Below are positions 1 through 7,023 of a stretch of DNA of 64,000 nt, one piece after another; the stretch's first letter is position 1; every line of letters starts with the position of its first letter. The notes beneath the pieces are model-generated. The model was not told the origin of the DNA, made no database searches, and worked only from the letters and a program-made list of their open reading frames with translations. Origin of the DNA: Flavobacteriaceae bacterium 3519-10 (GTDB lineage: Bacteria > Bacteroidota > Bacteroidia > Flavobacteriales > Weeksellaceae); NCBI GenBank assembly GCA_000023725.1, contig CP001673.1:1436342-1500341 (forward strand), read 5' to 3'. Made by a program: the position numbers and the translations under genes.

Positions 1-435
1 GATGTGGGGACGAAGTTGCGTACCGTCTTCGGCCAGATCACCGATGTTGAGATCTTTATTCCAGATTCTGATGTCGGTTAAAGAATCTACCGGTCGGGCT
101 TTTCTAAGTTCACCGTGCAGATGAATCACATTCTGCGAACCGGCTTTTTCATGAAGATCATCAACATTTTGCGTAATAATTACCACTTCCAGAACATCCT
201 GCAACTTCGCCAGAATGCGGTGCGCATCGTTAGGCTGAACCAAGTCAAGCTGCCTGCGCCGGGCGTTGTAGAAATCAAGAACAAACTGCGGATTCCGGGC
301 AAATCCTTCAGGACTCGCAACATCTTCAATGCGGTGATTTTCCCACAAACCATCGGAGTCCCGAAAGGTTTGCACGCCGCTTTCCGCCGAACTTCCCGCG
401 CCCGAAAGTACCACCAGTTTTTTTCTGTACTTCAT
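1..435 (-). CDS. cobB: NAD-dependent protein deacylase, sirtuin family (3' end cut by window edge)
   Basis: The first 145 residues of a sirtuin are visible; the gene runs off the left edge of the window. Sirtuins remove acyl groups from lysine using NAD+. Seen: the NAD-binding motif GAGSSAESG at residues 12-20 followed by TFRD, the QNVDDLH motif near residue 89, and HLHG with the catalytic His near 107. Y56 and R59 match the Tyr-x-x-Arg signature that in the family marks class III (Sirt5/CobB-like) enzymes preferring acidic acyl groups such as succinyl. No signal peptide, so cytoplasmic. It is divergent from the GNAT acetyltransferase 135 bases away; whether the two oppose each other on the same targets is speculation. 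The GAGSS variant of the usual GAGIS is mild. Confidence 0.93.
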   Translation of the reverse strand, partial: MKYRKKLVVLSGAGSSAESGVQTFRDSDGLWENHRIEDVASPEGFARNPQFVLDFYNARRRQLDLVQPNDAHRILAKLQDVLEVVIITQNVDDLHEKAGSQNVIHLHGELRKARPVDSLTDIRIWNKDLNIGDLAEDGTQLRPHI

Positions 436-569
436 AATACCATTAAGTCAGTTAAAAATCATTTTTAATATTCGCACCAAAATGGTTTCAAATATAAAAC
501 TAAGATAAAATTTCAAGAGATTTTAAGACCACAGCGATTTTATTAAATTTACGCATTAATTCAATTCTA

Positions 570-1082
570 ATGTCTGATAAAGATTATAATTTCCGGCGGG
601 CCAACAGCACAGATGAACCTCAGATTTTGACTATTCTGCAGCAAGCTATTGAACGACGCCGACTTGATGGCAGCCAGCAGTGGCAGGACGGTTACCCGAA
701 CCCCGAAACAGTTACAAGCGATATCGCGAAAGGCTGGGGATATGTGATTGAAATTGAAAACAGCGTCGCCGCATACGTCTCCATCATTTACGAACCTGAA
801 CCGGCTTATGAAGCCATTGATGGTAGCTGGCTTTCAACCGGTGAATATGTTGTAATGCATCGCGTGGCTGTTGCAGATGAGTTTACAGGCCGTGGACTGG
901 CAACAGAAATCTTTCGCGAAGCTGAAAATATAGCGAAGAGAAGTGGGGTTTCGAGCATTAAGGTAGATACCAATTTTGATAATGTAGCCTTGCTACATAT
1001 TCTGAAAAAACTTGGATACAAATATTGCGGGGAAGTGTATTTTCGGGGAAGCGCAAGAAAAGCCTTTGAAAAGCTGTTGTAA
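570..1082 (+). CDS. GNAT family N-acetyltransferase
   Basis: A 170-residue single-domain protein of the GNAT fold, which transfers an acetyl group from acetyl-CoA to an amine. Seen: the acetyl-CoA pyrophosphate loop in the region VAVADEFTGRGLATEIF (about residues 98-114, a variant of Q/RxxGxG/A), followed by a helix and a strand typical of motif B. Length is normal for the family. The N-terminal part (RRANSTDEPQILTI) matches the usual first strand and helix. The substrate cannot be told from sequence: it could be a small molecule, antibiotic or protein N-terminus. It lies between a divergent sirtuin and phosphoglycerate mutase and appears to be its own transcription unit. Confidence 0.88.
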   Translation: MSDKDYNFRRANSTDEPQILTILQQAIERRRLDGSQQWQDGYPNPETVTSDIAKGWGYVIEIENSVAAYVSIIYEPEPAYEAIDGSWLSTGEYVVMHRVAVADEFTGRGLATEIFREAENIAKRSGVSSIKVDTNFDNVALLHILKKLGYKYCGEVYFRGSARKAFEKLL

Positions 1083-1089
1083 ATCAGTT

Positions 1090-1117
1090 CAGGCTAAATT
1101 GGCGCTCGCGCAGCCTG
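1090..1117. terminator. Stem-loop after the GNAT gene
   Basis: CAGGCT (1090-1095) pairs with AGCCTG (1112-1117), with an inner GCGC/GCGC pair. It lies just after the GNAT stop codon. There is no T run, so it may be a weak terminator, and its right arm overlaps the -33 region of the next promoter. Confidence 0.35.
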
Positions 1118-1144
1118 ATTATAAATACATTTTCGTTAAATTTG
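1115..1144 (+). promoter_or_regulatory. Bacteroidota-type promoter for gpmI
   Basis: CTG at 1115-1117, a 19-base spacer, then TAAATTTG at 1137-1144, matching the TAnnTTTG -7 element of Bacteroidota sigma factor promoters with one mismatch in the -33 TTG. The predicted start of transcription is about 16 bases before the gpmI ATG. Confidence 0.6.
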
Positions 1145-1166
1145 TACATACTTAAAAACCTAAATA

Positions 1167-2696
1167 ATGTCAAAAAAGGCCATCCTGGCAATACTAGACG
1201 GATGGGGTCTGGGTACCGACCCTACAGTTTCAGCCATTGCACAGGCAAAAACCCCGTTTATAGATTCATGTTTGCAAAACTTCCCAAATACCACACTTGA
1301 AGCCAGCGGCCCCGCCGTAGGATTACCTTTCGGGCAGATGGGCAATTCCGAAGTCGGACACATGAATTTGGGTGCAGGGCGTGTCGTGTATCAGAATTTG
1401 GTCAAACTTAATATGGCCGTAGAAAATGCAACATTAGGCAAAGAAAACGTCATTACACAAGCGTTCGAATACGCTGCGCTCAACAATAAAAAAGTGCATT
1501 TTATCGGTCTGCTTTCAGATGGCGGCGTACATTCGCATATCAATCATCTCAAAGGACTTTTAACTGCGGCCCACGAATATGGACTTAAAGAAAATGTTTT
1601 TGTACATGCATTTACGGATGGGCGCGACTGTGATCCACATTCGGGCAAAGGCTTCGTGGAAGAACTTTTAAACCATATGCATGAAACCACCGGAAAGCTG
1701 GCTACAGTGATTGGCCGTTATTACGCGATGGACCGCGACCGGCGCTGGGAGCGTGTAAAACTTGCGTACGACCTCATGGTACGAGGCATTGGCGAGCGTA
1801 CTCGCGACGTTCTTGCAACATTCGACAACCTTTATGCTGATGGAATTACAGACGAATTTTTCCGACCGATTCTTTGCATGAAAGACGGTAATATGCCCGT
1901 CGCCCGGATCGAAAACGAAGATGTGGTGTTCTGTTTTAATTTCCGGACAGACCGTGGCCGCGAAATAACGGAAGTACTGTCGCAGAATGATTTCCCTGAA
2001 TTTGGAATGAGCTGTCTGAAACTTTATTATGTAACGATGACCAACTACGACAAAGATTATAAAAATCTAAAAGTTGTTTTTGATGAAAACGTGCTGCAGG
2101 ATACTATGGGTGAAATACTCGAGCGAAACGGCAAAACTCAGATTCGGGTCGCCGAAACCGAAAAATATCCACACGTTACATTTTTCTTTTCGGGCGGGCG
2201 CGAGGACGCGTTTTTAGGTGAGCGGCGATTGCTTTGTCCGAGCCCCAAAGATGTGGCAACCTACGATTTTAAGCCTGAAATGTCAGCGTACGACATCACC
2301 GAAAAAATTCTTCCAGAAATCGAGAACGAAACTGCAGATTTTATCTGTCTGAATTTCGCAAACACTGATATGGTAGGTCATACCGGCGTTTTTTCAGCGG
2401 CCGTAAAGGCAGCGGAAGTTGTTGATGAATGCATCGAAAAAGTGGCAACAGCGGCATACGAACATGGCTACGCAGTTTTTATTTTGGCCGATCACGGCAA
2501 TTCAGATGTGATGAGAAACGCCGACGGCAGCCCGAACACACAGCATTCAACCAATCTCGTTCCGCTTATCGTGATGGATAAAGAACAGACCTGGAACCTA
2601 AAACCGGGAAAACTGGGCGACATTGCCCCTTCAATTCTAAAACTTATGAATATAGAAATCCCCGAAATAATGACGGGCGAAGTGCTGATCAGTTAA
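1167..2696 (+). CDS. gpmI: 2,3-bisphosphoglycerate-independent phosphoglycerate mutase
   Basis: Interconverts 3- and 2-phosphoglycerate in glycolysis and gluconeogenesis, in the cytoplasm, using two Mn2+ ions and a phosphoserine intermediate. Seen: 509 residues, the normal family length; metal ligand D11 in ILDGWG; the nucleophile S61 in MGNSEVGHMN; HAFTDGRDCDP and GRYYAMDRDRRW of the transferase insert; and the C-terminal metal motifs FANTDMVGHTG, ADHGN and TQHST. The start ATG sits about 22 bases after a good promoter and gives the canonical N-terminus. It is monocistronic by appearance, with 95 bases between its stop and the signal-peptide start of the next gene. All key residues are present. 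Confidence 0.98.
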   Translation: MSKKAILAILDGWGLGTDPTVSAIAQAKTPFIDSCLQNFPNTTLEASGPAVGLPFGQMGNSEVGHMNLGAGRVVYQNLVKLNMAVENATLGKENVITQAFEYAALNNKKVHFIGLLSDGGVHSHINHLKGLLTAAHEYGLKENVFVHAFTDGRDCDPHSGKGFVEELLNHMHETTGKLATVIGRYYAMDRDRRWERVKLAYDLMVRGIGERTRDVLATFDNLYADGITDEFFRPILCMKDGNMPVARIENEDVVFCFNFRTDRGREITEVLSQNDFPEFGMSCLKLYYVTMTNYDKDYKNLKVVFDENVLQDTMGEILERNGKTQIRVAETEKYPHVTFFFSGGREDAFLGERRLLCPSPKDVATYDFKPEMSAYDITEKILPEIENETADFICLNFANTDMVGHTGVFSAAVKAAEVVDECIEKVATAAYEHGYAVFILADHGNSDVMRNADGSPNTQHSTNLVPLIVMDKEQTWNLKPGKLGDIAPSILKLMNIEIPEIMTGEVLIS

Positions 2697-2743
2697 AAAA
2701 CGTGTCCGCAAATTAGCAGTTTTTTACTAGCTGAGTTTAGTGA

Positions 2744-2774
2744 TTGTACACCTGTCCTGAAAAGTATAATTTAG
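2744..2774 (+). promoter_or_regulatory. Promoter of the two-component operon
   Basis: TTG at 2744-2746, a 20-base spacer, and TAATTTAG at 2767-2774 (one mismatch to TAnnTTTG). The TTG could be mistaken for an early start codon of the kinase. As a -33 element it implies transcription starts near 2781, which favours the later TTG start at 2792. Confidence 0.55.
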
Positions 2775-2791
2775 GTTTAAATAAACATAAA

Positions 2792-4588
2792 TTGAAATTC
2801 AGGATTTTTATTGTCTGTCTGTTTCTTCTGGCACCTTTCTGTTCGGCGCAAATGCTTCAGGACAGCGTTACAAAACAGATTAATTCTGCAGAAAACGCCC
2901 AGGAAAAGTTAAAACTTTACCGCAAATATGCGGAACTTTTCTCCACCAAAGATTTTAGCCGCAGCATTGTATTGGCGCATGAAGGTAGGAAGCTAGCAAG
3001 GAAACTCAAAAACACAACACTTGAAGGCGATTTTCTGAGGCTTAAAGGCAACGCTCATTATATTTCAGGTAAACTCGACAGTGCGGGGAGTTATTATTAC
3101 CGCGCACTTTCTCTTTTAAAGGATCAAAACCAGCCAAAATACCTCGCCGAACTTTATAACAATCTGGGCCGCTTTTACCGTAAAACAAAGGATTTCCCAC
3201 GCGCGCTTAAAAATTATGATTTAGCGCTTAATCTATATCGCCAGCTCAACGACACCGAAGGTATTGCCACCATTTACAACGAAAGTGGAGTGGTGTACGA
3301 ATACCTGGGCCAGCATGAAGATGCCGTGAGGCGTTACAGCCAGTCACTTGAAATGCAGAAAAAGCGCGGCGACCTCGTCGGGCAGGGCTACGCACTTGAA
3401 TTTATCGGCGGAAGTTATCTCTTGCAGAAAAAATATGTCCAGGCGGAAAAATATCTGCGTCAGTCTTTGCAATTAAGGCAGAAGACCAATGACCAATTCG
3501 CTTTGGCAATGAATTACAATGTGTTAGGACATCTTTACATGGCACAGAATAAGTACAGCGAAGCAGAAAAAAATTTCCAAATCAGCAATGAAATTTCGGG
3601 CAGATTGAATTACCTCGATTTACAGAAAGACAATTTTGAAAATCTTGCGAAAATTTACCGTATTCACGGCGATAACGATGCAGCGTATGAAAGTCTGAAT
3701 AAATTCAGGATTATTAACGACAGTATTTTTTCACTTGGAAAGGCCCGGCAGATCGAGGAACTTTCATTAAAATATGAAACCGCTGAAAAAGACCGTCAGC
3801 TGCTCGCTGAAAAATCTAAGGTGCTGAAGCGCAACGTCCTTGCTTTTTCGCTTTTTGGCCTGCTGCTCCTTGGTTTTTTCTATTACAAGATTTATCAGCA
3901 CAAACAGAAAATAACGCTGCAGCGCGAAATTCTGCATCAGCAAAATCTCGCCACAATTGCAGTGATTAATACTGAAGATAACGAACGGAAACGCATGGCG
4001 ACGCACCTTCACGATGGTATCGGCCAGCTTCTCGCCGCCGCAAACATGAACATAAGCGTCTTGGATGAATATAAAAGTGACGAAAATGCTTTCGAAAAAA
4101 TCCTTGTACGAACACGTTCGATCCTGGCGGAGGCAATCGCGGATGCCCGCACGCTTTCACACCAGATAATGCCGAACATTCTGATTAAAAACAGTTTACC
4201 AACCGCGCTTCAGGACCTGGTGGATAAAACGGGTTCACCCAAACTGCAAATAGATCTGCAACTCGCAGGACTCAAGAATAATTTAAACCAAAACATTCAG
4301 GTGGTTCTCTACCGAACGATCCAGGAATGTCTTAACAACACTATTAAACACGCTCGGGCAACCAAAGTTTCAATTGTTGTTGAACAAACTCAAGACAGCG
4401 TGATTGCCCACTACGCAGATGACGGCGTTGGATTCGACCTGACGGCAGAAGACGGCAAAAATAGCCTGGGCCTCAGTAACATCGGATCAAGAATTGAAAT
4501 ACTGAGGGGAACTTTCCTTTTGGAAACCGCACCCGGTGCAGGTGTTTCACTTACGCTAACAATCCCGCTTGAAACTTATGGAGACTAA
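2792..4588 (+). CDS. TPR-containing sensor histidine kinase (HisKA_3/NarX-type)
   Basis: Senses a signal through tetratricopeptide repeats and phosphorylates a response regulator. From the chosen TTG start it has 598 residues: a signal peptide/anchor (MKFRIFIVCLFLLAPFCSA), about six TPRs over residues 30-310, a membrane helix near 350-370 (VLAFSLFGLLLLGFFYY), a short coiled coil, the HisKA_3 dimerisation domain with phospho-acceptor His407 in HLHDGIGQ, and a HATPase_c domain with DDGVGFD and LGLSNIGSR. An in-frame TTG at 2744 would extend the protein but lies in the promoter and destroys the signal peptide. The TPR part is probably periplasmic. The stop overlaps the start of the response regulator by 11 bases, so they form a translationally coupled pair. 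Confidence 0.9.
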   Translation: MKFRIFIVCLFLLAPFCSAQMLQDSVTKQINSAENAQEKLKLYRKYAELFSTKDFSRSIVLAHEGRKLARKLKNTTLEGDFLRLKGNAHYISGKLDSAGSYYYRALSLLKDQNQPKYLAELYNNLGRFYRKTKDFPRALKNYDLALNLYRQLNDTEGIATIYNESGVVYEYLGQHEDAVRRYSQSLEMQKKRGDLVGQGYALEFIGGSYLLQKKYVQAEKYLRQSLQLRQKTNDQFALAMNYNVLGHLYMAQNKYSEAEKNFQISNEISGRLNYLDLQKDNFENLAKIYRIHGDNDAAYESLNKFRIINDSIFSLGKARQIEELSLKYETAEKDRQLLAEKSKVLKRNVLAFSLFGLLLLGFFYYKIYQHKQKITLQREILHQQNLATIAVINTEDNERKRMATHLHDGIGQLLAAANMNISVLDEYKSDENAFEKILVRTRSILAEAIADARTLSHQIMPNILIKNSLPTALQDLVDKTGSPKLQIDLQLAGLKNNLNQNIQVVLYRTIQECLNNTIKHARATKVSIVVEQTQDSVIAHYADDGVGFDLTAEDGKNSLGLSNIGSRIEILRGTFLLETAPGAGVSLTLTIPLETYGD

Positions 4589-5234
4589 CATCAACGTAGT
4601 GATAATCGATGATCACAACATAATAATTGAGGGACTCGAGATGCTTCTGAGCCTCAGGAAAGAGATAAATATAGTGCAGACTTATAACGATGCAAATGAT
4701 TTTATTAGTGACCTGAGGAACCAGAAATATATTCCTCATATTGTGCTGATGGACCTTATGATGCCCACCATAAACGGATACGAAGCTGCAAAAATCCTGA
4801 AAAAAGAGTTTCCGGTCGTGCGTATTATTATACTTTCGATGGATTGCGCGTCCAAAACCATCTACGACCTCGTTGAGAAAATAGGGGTGGAAGGCTATCT
4901 TTCAAAAAAAATTTCGGCGAAAGAATTATACTTTGCACTGAAGCAGGTAGACAGTGGTTACGTGCATTTTTCTGATGAAGCCGCGAAAGCTTTAGACAGT
5001 TTCAGGGAGAAAATCATAAGTTATCCCTCGATAAAACTTTCCGAGCGCGAAAAACAAATCGTAAAACTGATGTTCGCGGGCTTTACAAATACAGAAATTG
5101 CCGCCGCACTATTTATCAGCATCAGTACTGTGGAAACGCACCGCAAGAATATTTACCGCAAAACAGAAACCCACAGTCTCCCAAAACTGATGCAGTTAGT
5201 GACAGATCTTCAGCTGCTGGACGGCCTGCAATAA
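4578..5234 (+). CDS. LuxR/NarL-family DNA-binding response regulator
   Basis: Partner of the overlapping kinase. From ATG 4578 it has 218 residues: a receiver domain (about 5-125) with the acidic pair D11-D12, phospho-acceptor D59 in VLMDLMMP and the conserved Lys in YLSKKISAKE, then a LuxR-type helix-turn-helix (about 150-210; SEREKQIVKLM, TVETHRKNIYRK). It overlaps the kinase by 11 bases (ATG GAG ACT AA). An upstream in-frame TTG at 4569 is possible but less likely. Two genes just downstream carry a NarL-like 7-2-7 palindrome in their upstream regions, so they are candidate targets of this regulator; that link is inferred. Confidence 0.93.
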   Translation: METNINVVIIDDHNIIIEGLEMLLSLRKEINIVQTYNDANDFISDLRNQKYIPHIVLMDLMMPTINGYEAAKILKKEFPVVRIIILSMDCASKTIYDLVEKIGVEGYLSKKISAKELYFALKQVDSGYVHFSDEAAKALDSFREKIISYPSIKLSEREKQIVKLMFAGFTNTEIAAALFISISTVETHRKNIYRKTETHSLPKLMQLVTDLQLLDGLQ

Positions 5235-5282
5235 AAAAGATCAATAAAAAAGGTTTTACACAGTGAAGCTTTTAACATGAAA

Positions 5283-5300
5283 ATACCCATTAGCGGGTAT
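5283..5300. promoter_or_regulatory. NarL-like palindrome, copy 1 (putative operator)
   Basis: ATACCC-ATTAGC-GGGTAT, a perfect 6+6 inverted repeat ending 61 bases before the start of the delta-60 protein. Read as TACCCAT-TA-GCGGGTA it fits the 7-2-7 layout of NarL-family sites. A second, less perfect copy precedes the next gene at the same kind of distance. The flanks share AAAATACCCA and a later AATCACAAA-like tract. Confidence 0.5.
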
Positions 5301-5321
5301 CCGTTTTCATCCACGCCTTGT

Positions 5322-5329
5322 TATGTTTG
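5322..5329 (+). promoter_or_regulatory. -7 element of the delta-60 repeat gene
   Basis: TATGTTTG matches TAnnTTTG exactly and lies 22 bases after the palindrome and 32 bases before the ATG. No clear TTG is found at -33; that position falls on or next to the right arm of the palindrome, as expected for an activator-dependent promoter. Confidence 0.5.
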
Positions 5330-5361
5330 TGACTAAATAAATCACAAAAAACACAATTGAG

Positions 5362-6906
5362 ATGAAAACAAAATTACTTTCGGCAGCCTTCGCGCTTGCA
5401 TCGGTTTGTTATGTGCACGCGCAGGACGGACTTTTAGACCTTACCTTCAACCCTAGTGGCACCGGCGCATCGGCCACTCCCAGGATTCTCGATATCGATG
5501 CCTCGGGCAAAATCCTTATCGGTTTTGGTGGTGCCGGCAATACCTATAATGATGCCGCTACGCAGAATCTGATACGCCTGAACGCCGATGGCACCATCGA
5601 TGCTTCCTTTGCGCAATATAATATAGGCGGTACGCAAACACAATATGTGGGTGCCGCGAAAAATATTTCGAACGGCAATATAATTGTGGCGCAGGTGCAA
5701 CGGCTTAGGACATGCTACGATTTTTACAGCTGCACCTTTAAAAGTGATCTGAAGCTTGTCCGTATGGATTCCACTGGTAATATAGATCCTTTTTTCAGCA
5801 ACAATTCATATATCTACAGTCAGGGCGGTATGGGAAGCACTATTCCCGTAGAGCTGGCTTATCTAGCGGTAGTTGAACATTTTAGCGACAAAGTTGTGGT
5901 AGGAGGAAATTTTACAGATTATGAAGGTTCGGGGTTGCAGAAGTACTCGTACGTGGTGCGCTTCGACGAGGATGGAAGTTTAGATTACACCTTTAATCCA
6001 GGCGGAACCGGGCCGGACGGAACTGTGAGTGGCATCCTGAAAACACCCTCACGGCAACTCTATCTTTCAGGCGACTTCACCAAATATAATAATGTGAACA
6101 TGGGACGACTCACGCGGATTAATCCTGATGGAACGCTCGATTCAGGTTTTAATAATGGTGGCAGCGGCTTCGATAACACCGTAAAAACCGTAGCGTTGCA
6201 ACCCGACGGAAAGTTGCTTGTAGGCGGAACTTTCACAACCTATAACGGAACACCTGTGAACAACATTGTCCGCTTAAATGCCGACGGATCGCTGGATTCA
6301 ACTTTTTCAAGTCTGACGTTTGAAAGCGCTACAGGCGGGGCGGTGGACCTCACAAAACTTATTGTATTAGATGACAGCAAGATTCTTTTTTCAGGTAGAT
6401 TTAATAAATACAACTTCGTGCAAACCGGTAGCGTGGGCCGTCTAAATTCCGACGGATCGCTGGATACCACCTTTAATACCGGCGGTCGCGGCGCAAAAAT
6501 CCTTACCGGAACGGTTGCGACTAACGCCCAAATTACAGACATCGCAACACAGGTTGACGGCAAAATTTTATTCGCAGGTGATTTTAATTATTACAACACC
6601 AACGGCACAAAAAAACTTTTCTACAGATTAACGGGAGGAACGCCGGGAAGCACACTGGCAACAGCACAACCGTCAAAGGTTAAAACCGAACTGTATCCGA
6701 ATCCTTCCACCGGAAACATTAAAATAAGAAGTGGCGAAAAAATAAGCAGAGTAGCAGTGTATGACCGGGCAGGAAAACTCCTTAGAACACTTACACCCAA
6801 TGCAGCAGAGGTTAAGACAGATTTGTCCGGTTTTGGGACGGGTATATATATTTTGAATGTCTCTTCAGGCCAAAAAAATGAGGCATACAAAGTCGTTATT
6901 AAATAG
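5362..6906 (+). CDS. Secreted delta-60 repeat protein with T9SS C-terminal sorting domain
   Basis: A 514-residue exported protein of unknown function. Seen: signal peptide (about residues 1-20, ending AHAVHAQ-like in VCYVHAQ); then a beta-propeller-like body with about six delta-60/DUF5122 motifs of the form [LIF]NxDGsLDxtF (for example LNADGTIDASF, INPDGTLDSGF, LNSDGSLDTTF), several followed by GDF or GGTF strands; then a C-terminal type A sorting domain (about 440-514) with LYPNPSTG, LSGFGTGIYIL and a final Lys-rich strand, which directs export and surface attachment by the type IX system. It follows the two-component pair and carries an upstream palindrome. A strong terminator ends the unit. 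Confidence 0.9.
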   Translation: MKTKLLSAAFALASVCYVHAQDGLLDLTFNPSGTGASATPRILDIDASGKILIGFGGAGNTYNDAATQNLIRLNADGTIDASFAQYNIGGTQTQYVGAAKNISNGNIIVAQVQRLRTCYDFYSCTFKSDLKLVRMDSTGNIDPFFSNNSYIYSQGGMGSTIPVELAYLAVVEHFSDKVVVGGNFTDYEGSGLQKYSYVVRFDEDGSLDYTFNPGGTGPDGTVSGILKTPSRQLYLSGDFTKYNNVNMGRLTRINPDGTLDSGFNNGGSGFDNTVKTVALQPDGKLLVGGTFTTYNGTPVNNIVRLNADGSLDSTFSSLTFESATGGAVDLTKLIVLDDSKILFSGRFNKYNFVQTGSVGRLNSDGSLDTTFNTGGRGAKILTGTVATNAQITDIATQVDGKILFAGDFNYYNTNGTKKLFYRLTGGTPGSTLATAQPSKVKTELYPNPSTGNIKIRSGEKISRVAVYDRAGKLLRTLTPNAAEVKTDLSGFGTGIYILNVSSGQKNEAYKVVIK

Positions 6907-6916
6907 TTCTAATGGC

Positions 6917-6947
6917 AAAAGCTTCGCACACCGCGAAGCTTTTTTTT
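6917..6947 (+). terminator. Rho-independent terminator after the delta-60 gene
   Basis: AGCTTCGC (6920-6927) pairs with GCGAAGCT (6933-6940) around a five-base loop, followed by seven T residues. Confidence 0.9.
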
Positions 6948-6955
6948 ATTTCAAA

Positions 6956-6973
6956 ATACCCAATCCGGTGTAT
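6956..6973. promoter_or_regulatory. NarL-like palindrome, copy 2 (putative operator)
   Basis: ATACCC-AATCCG-GTGTAT, ending 50 bases before the start at 7024. It matches copy 1 at 5283-5300 in AAAATACCCA, in spacing and in the right arm except one base. The shared context supports common regulation of the two secreted-protein genes. Confidence 0.45.
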
Positions 6974-7023
6974 AGGTTCCGCCAAATGGCAGCGTACTTT
7001 TAATTCACAAAAAATCACAAATC

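Noticed and set aside
115-468. 117-codon frame on the plus strand at the left edge
   Set aside because: It is the complement of the sirtuin gene, whose motifs (GAGSSAESG, HLHG) are clear on the minus strand.
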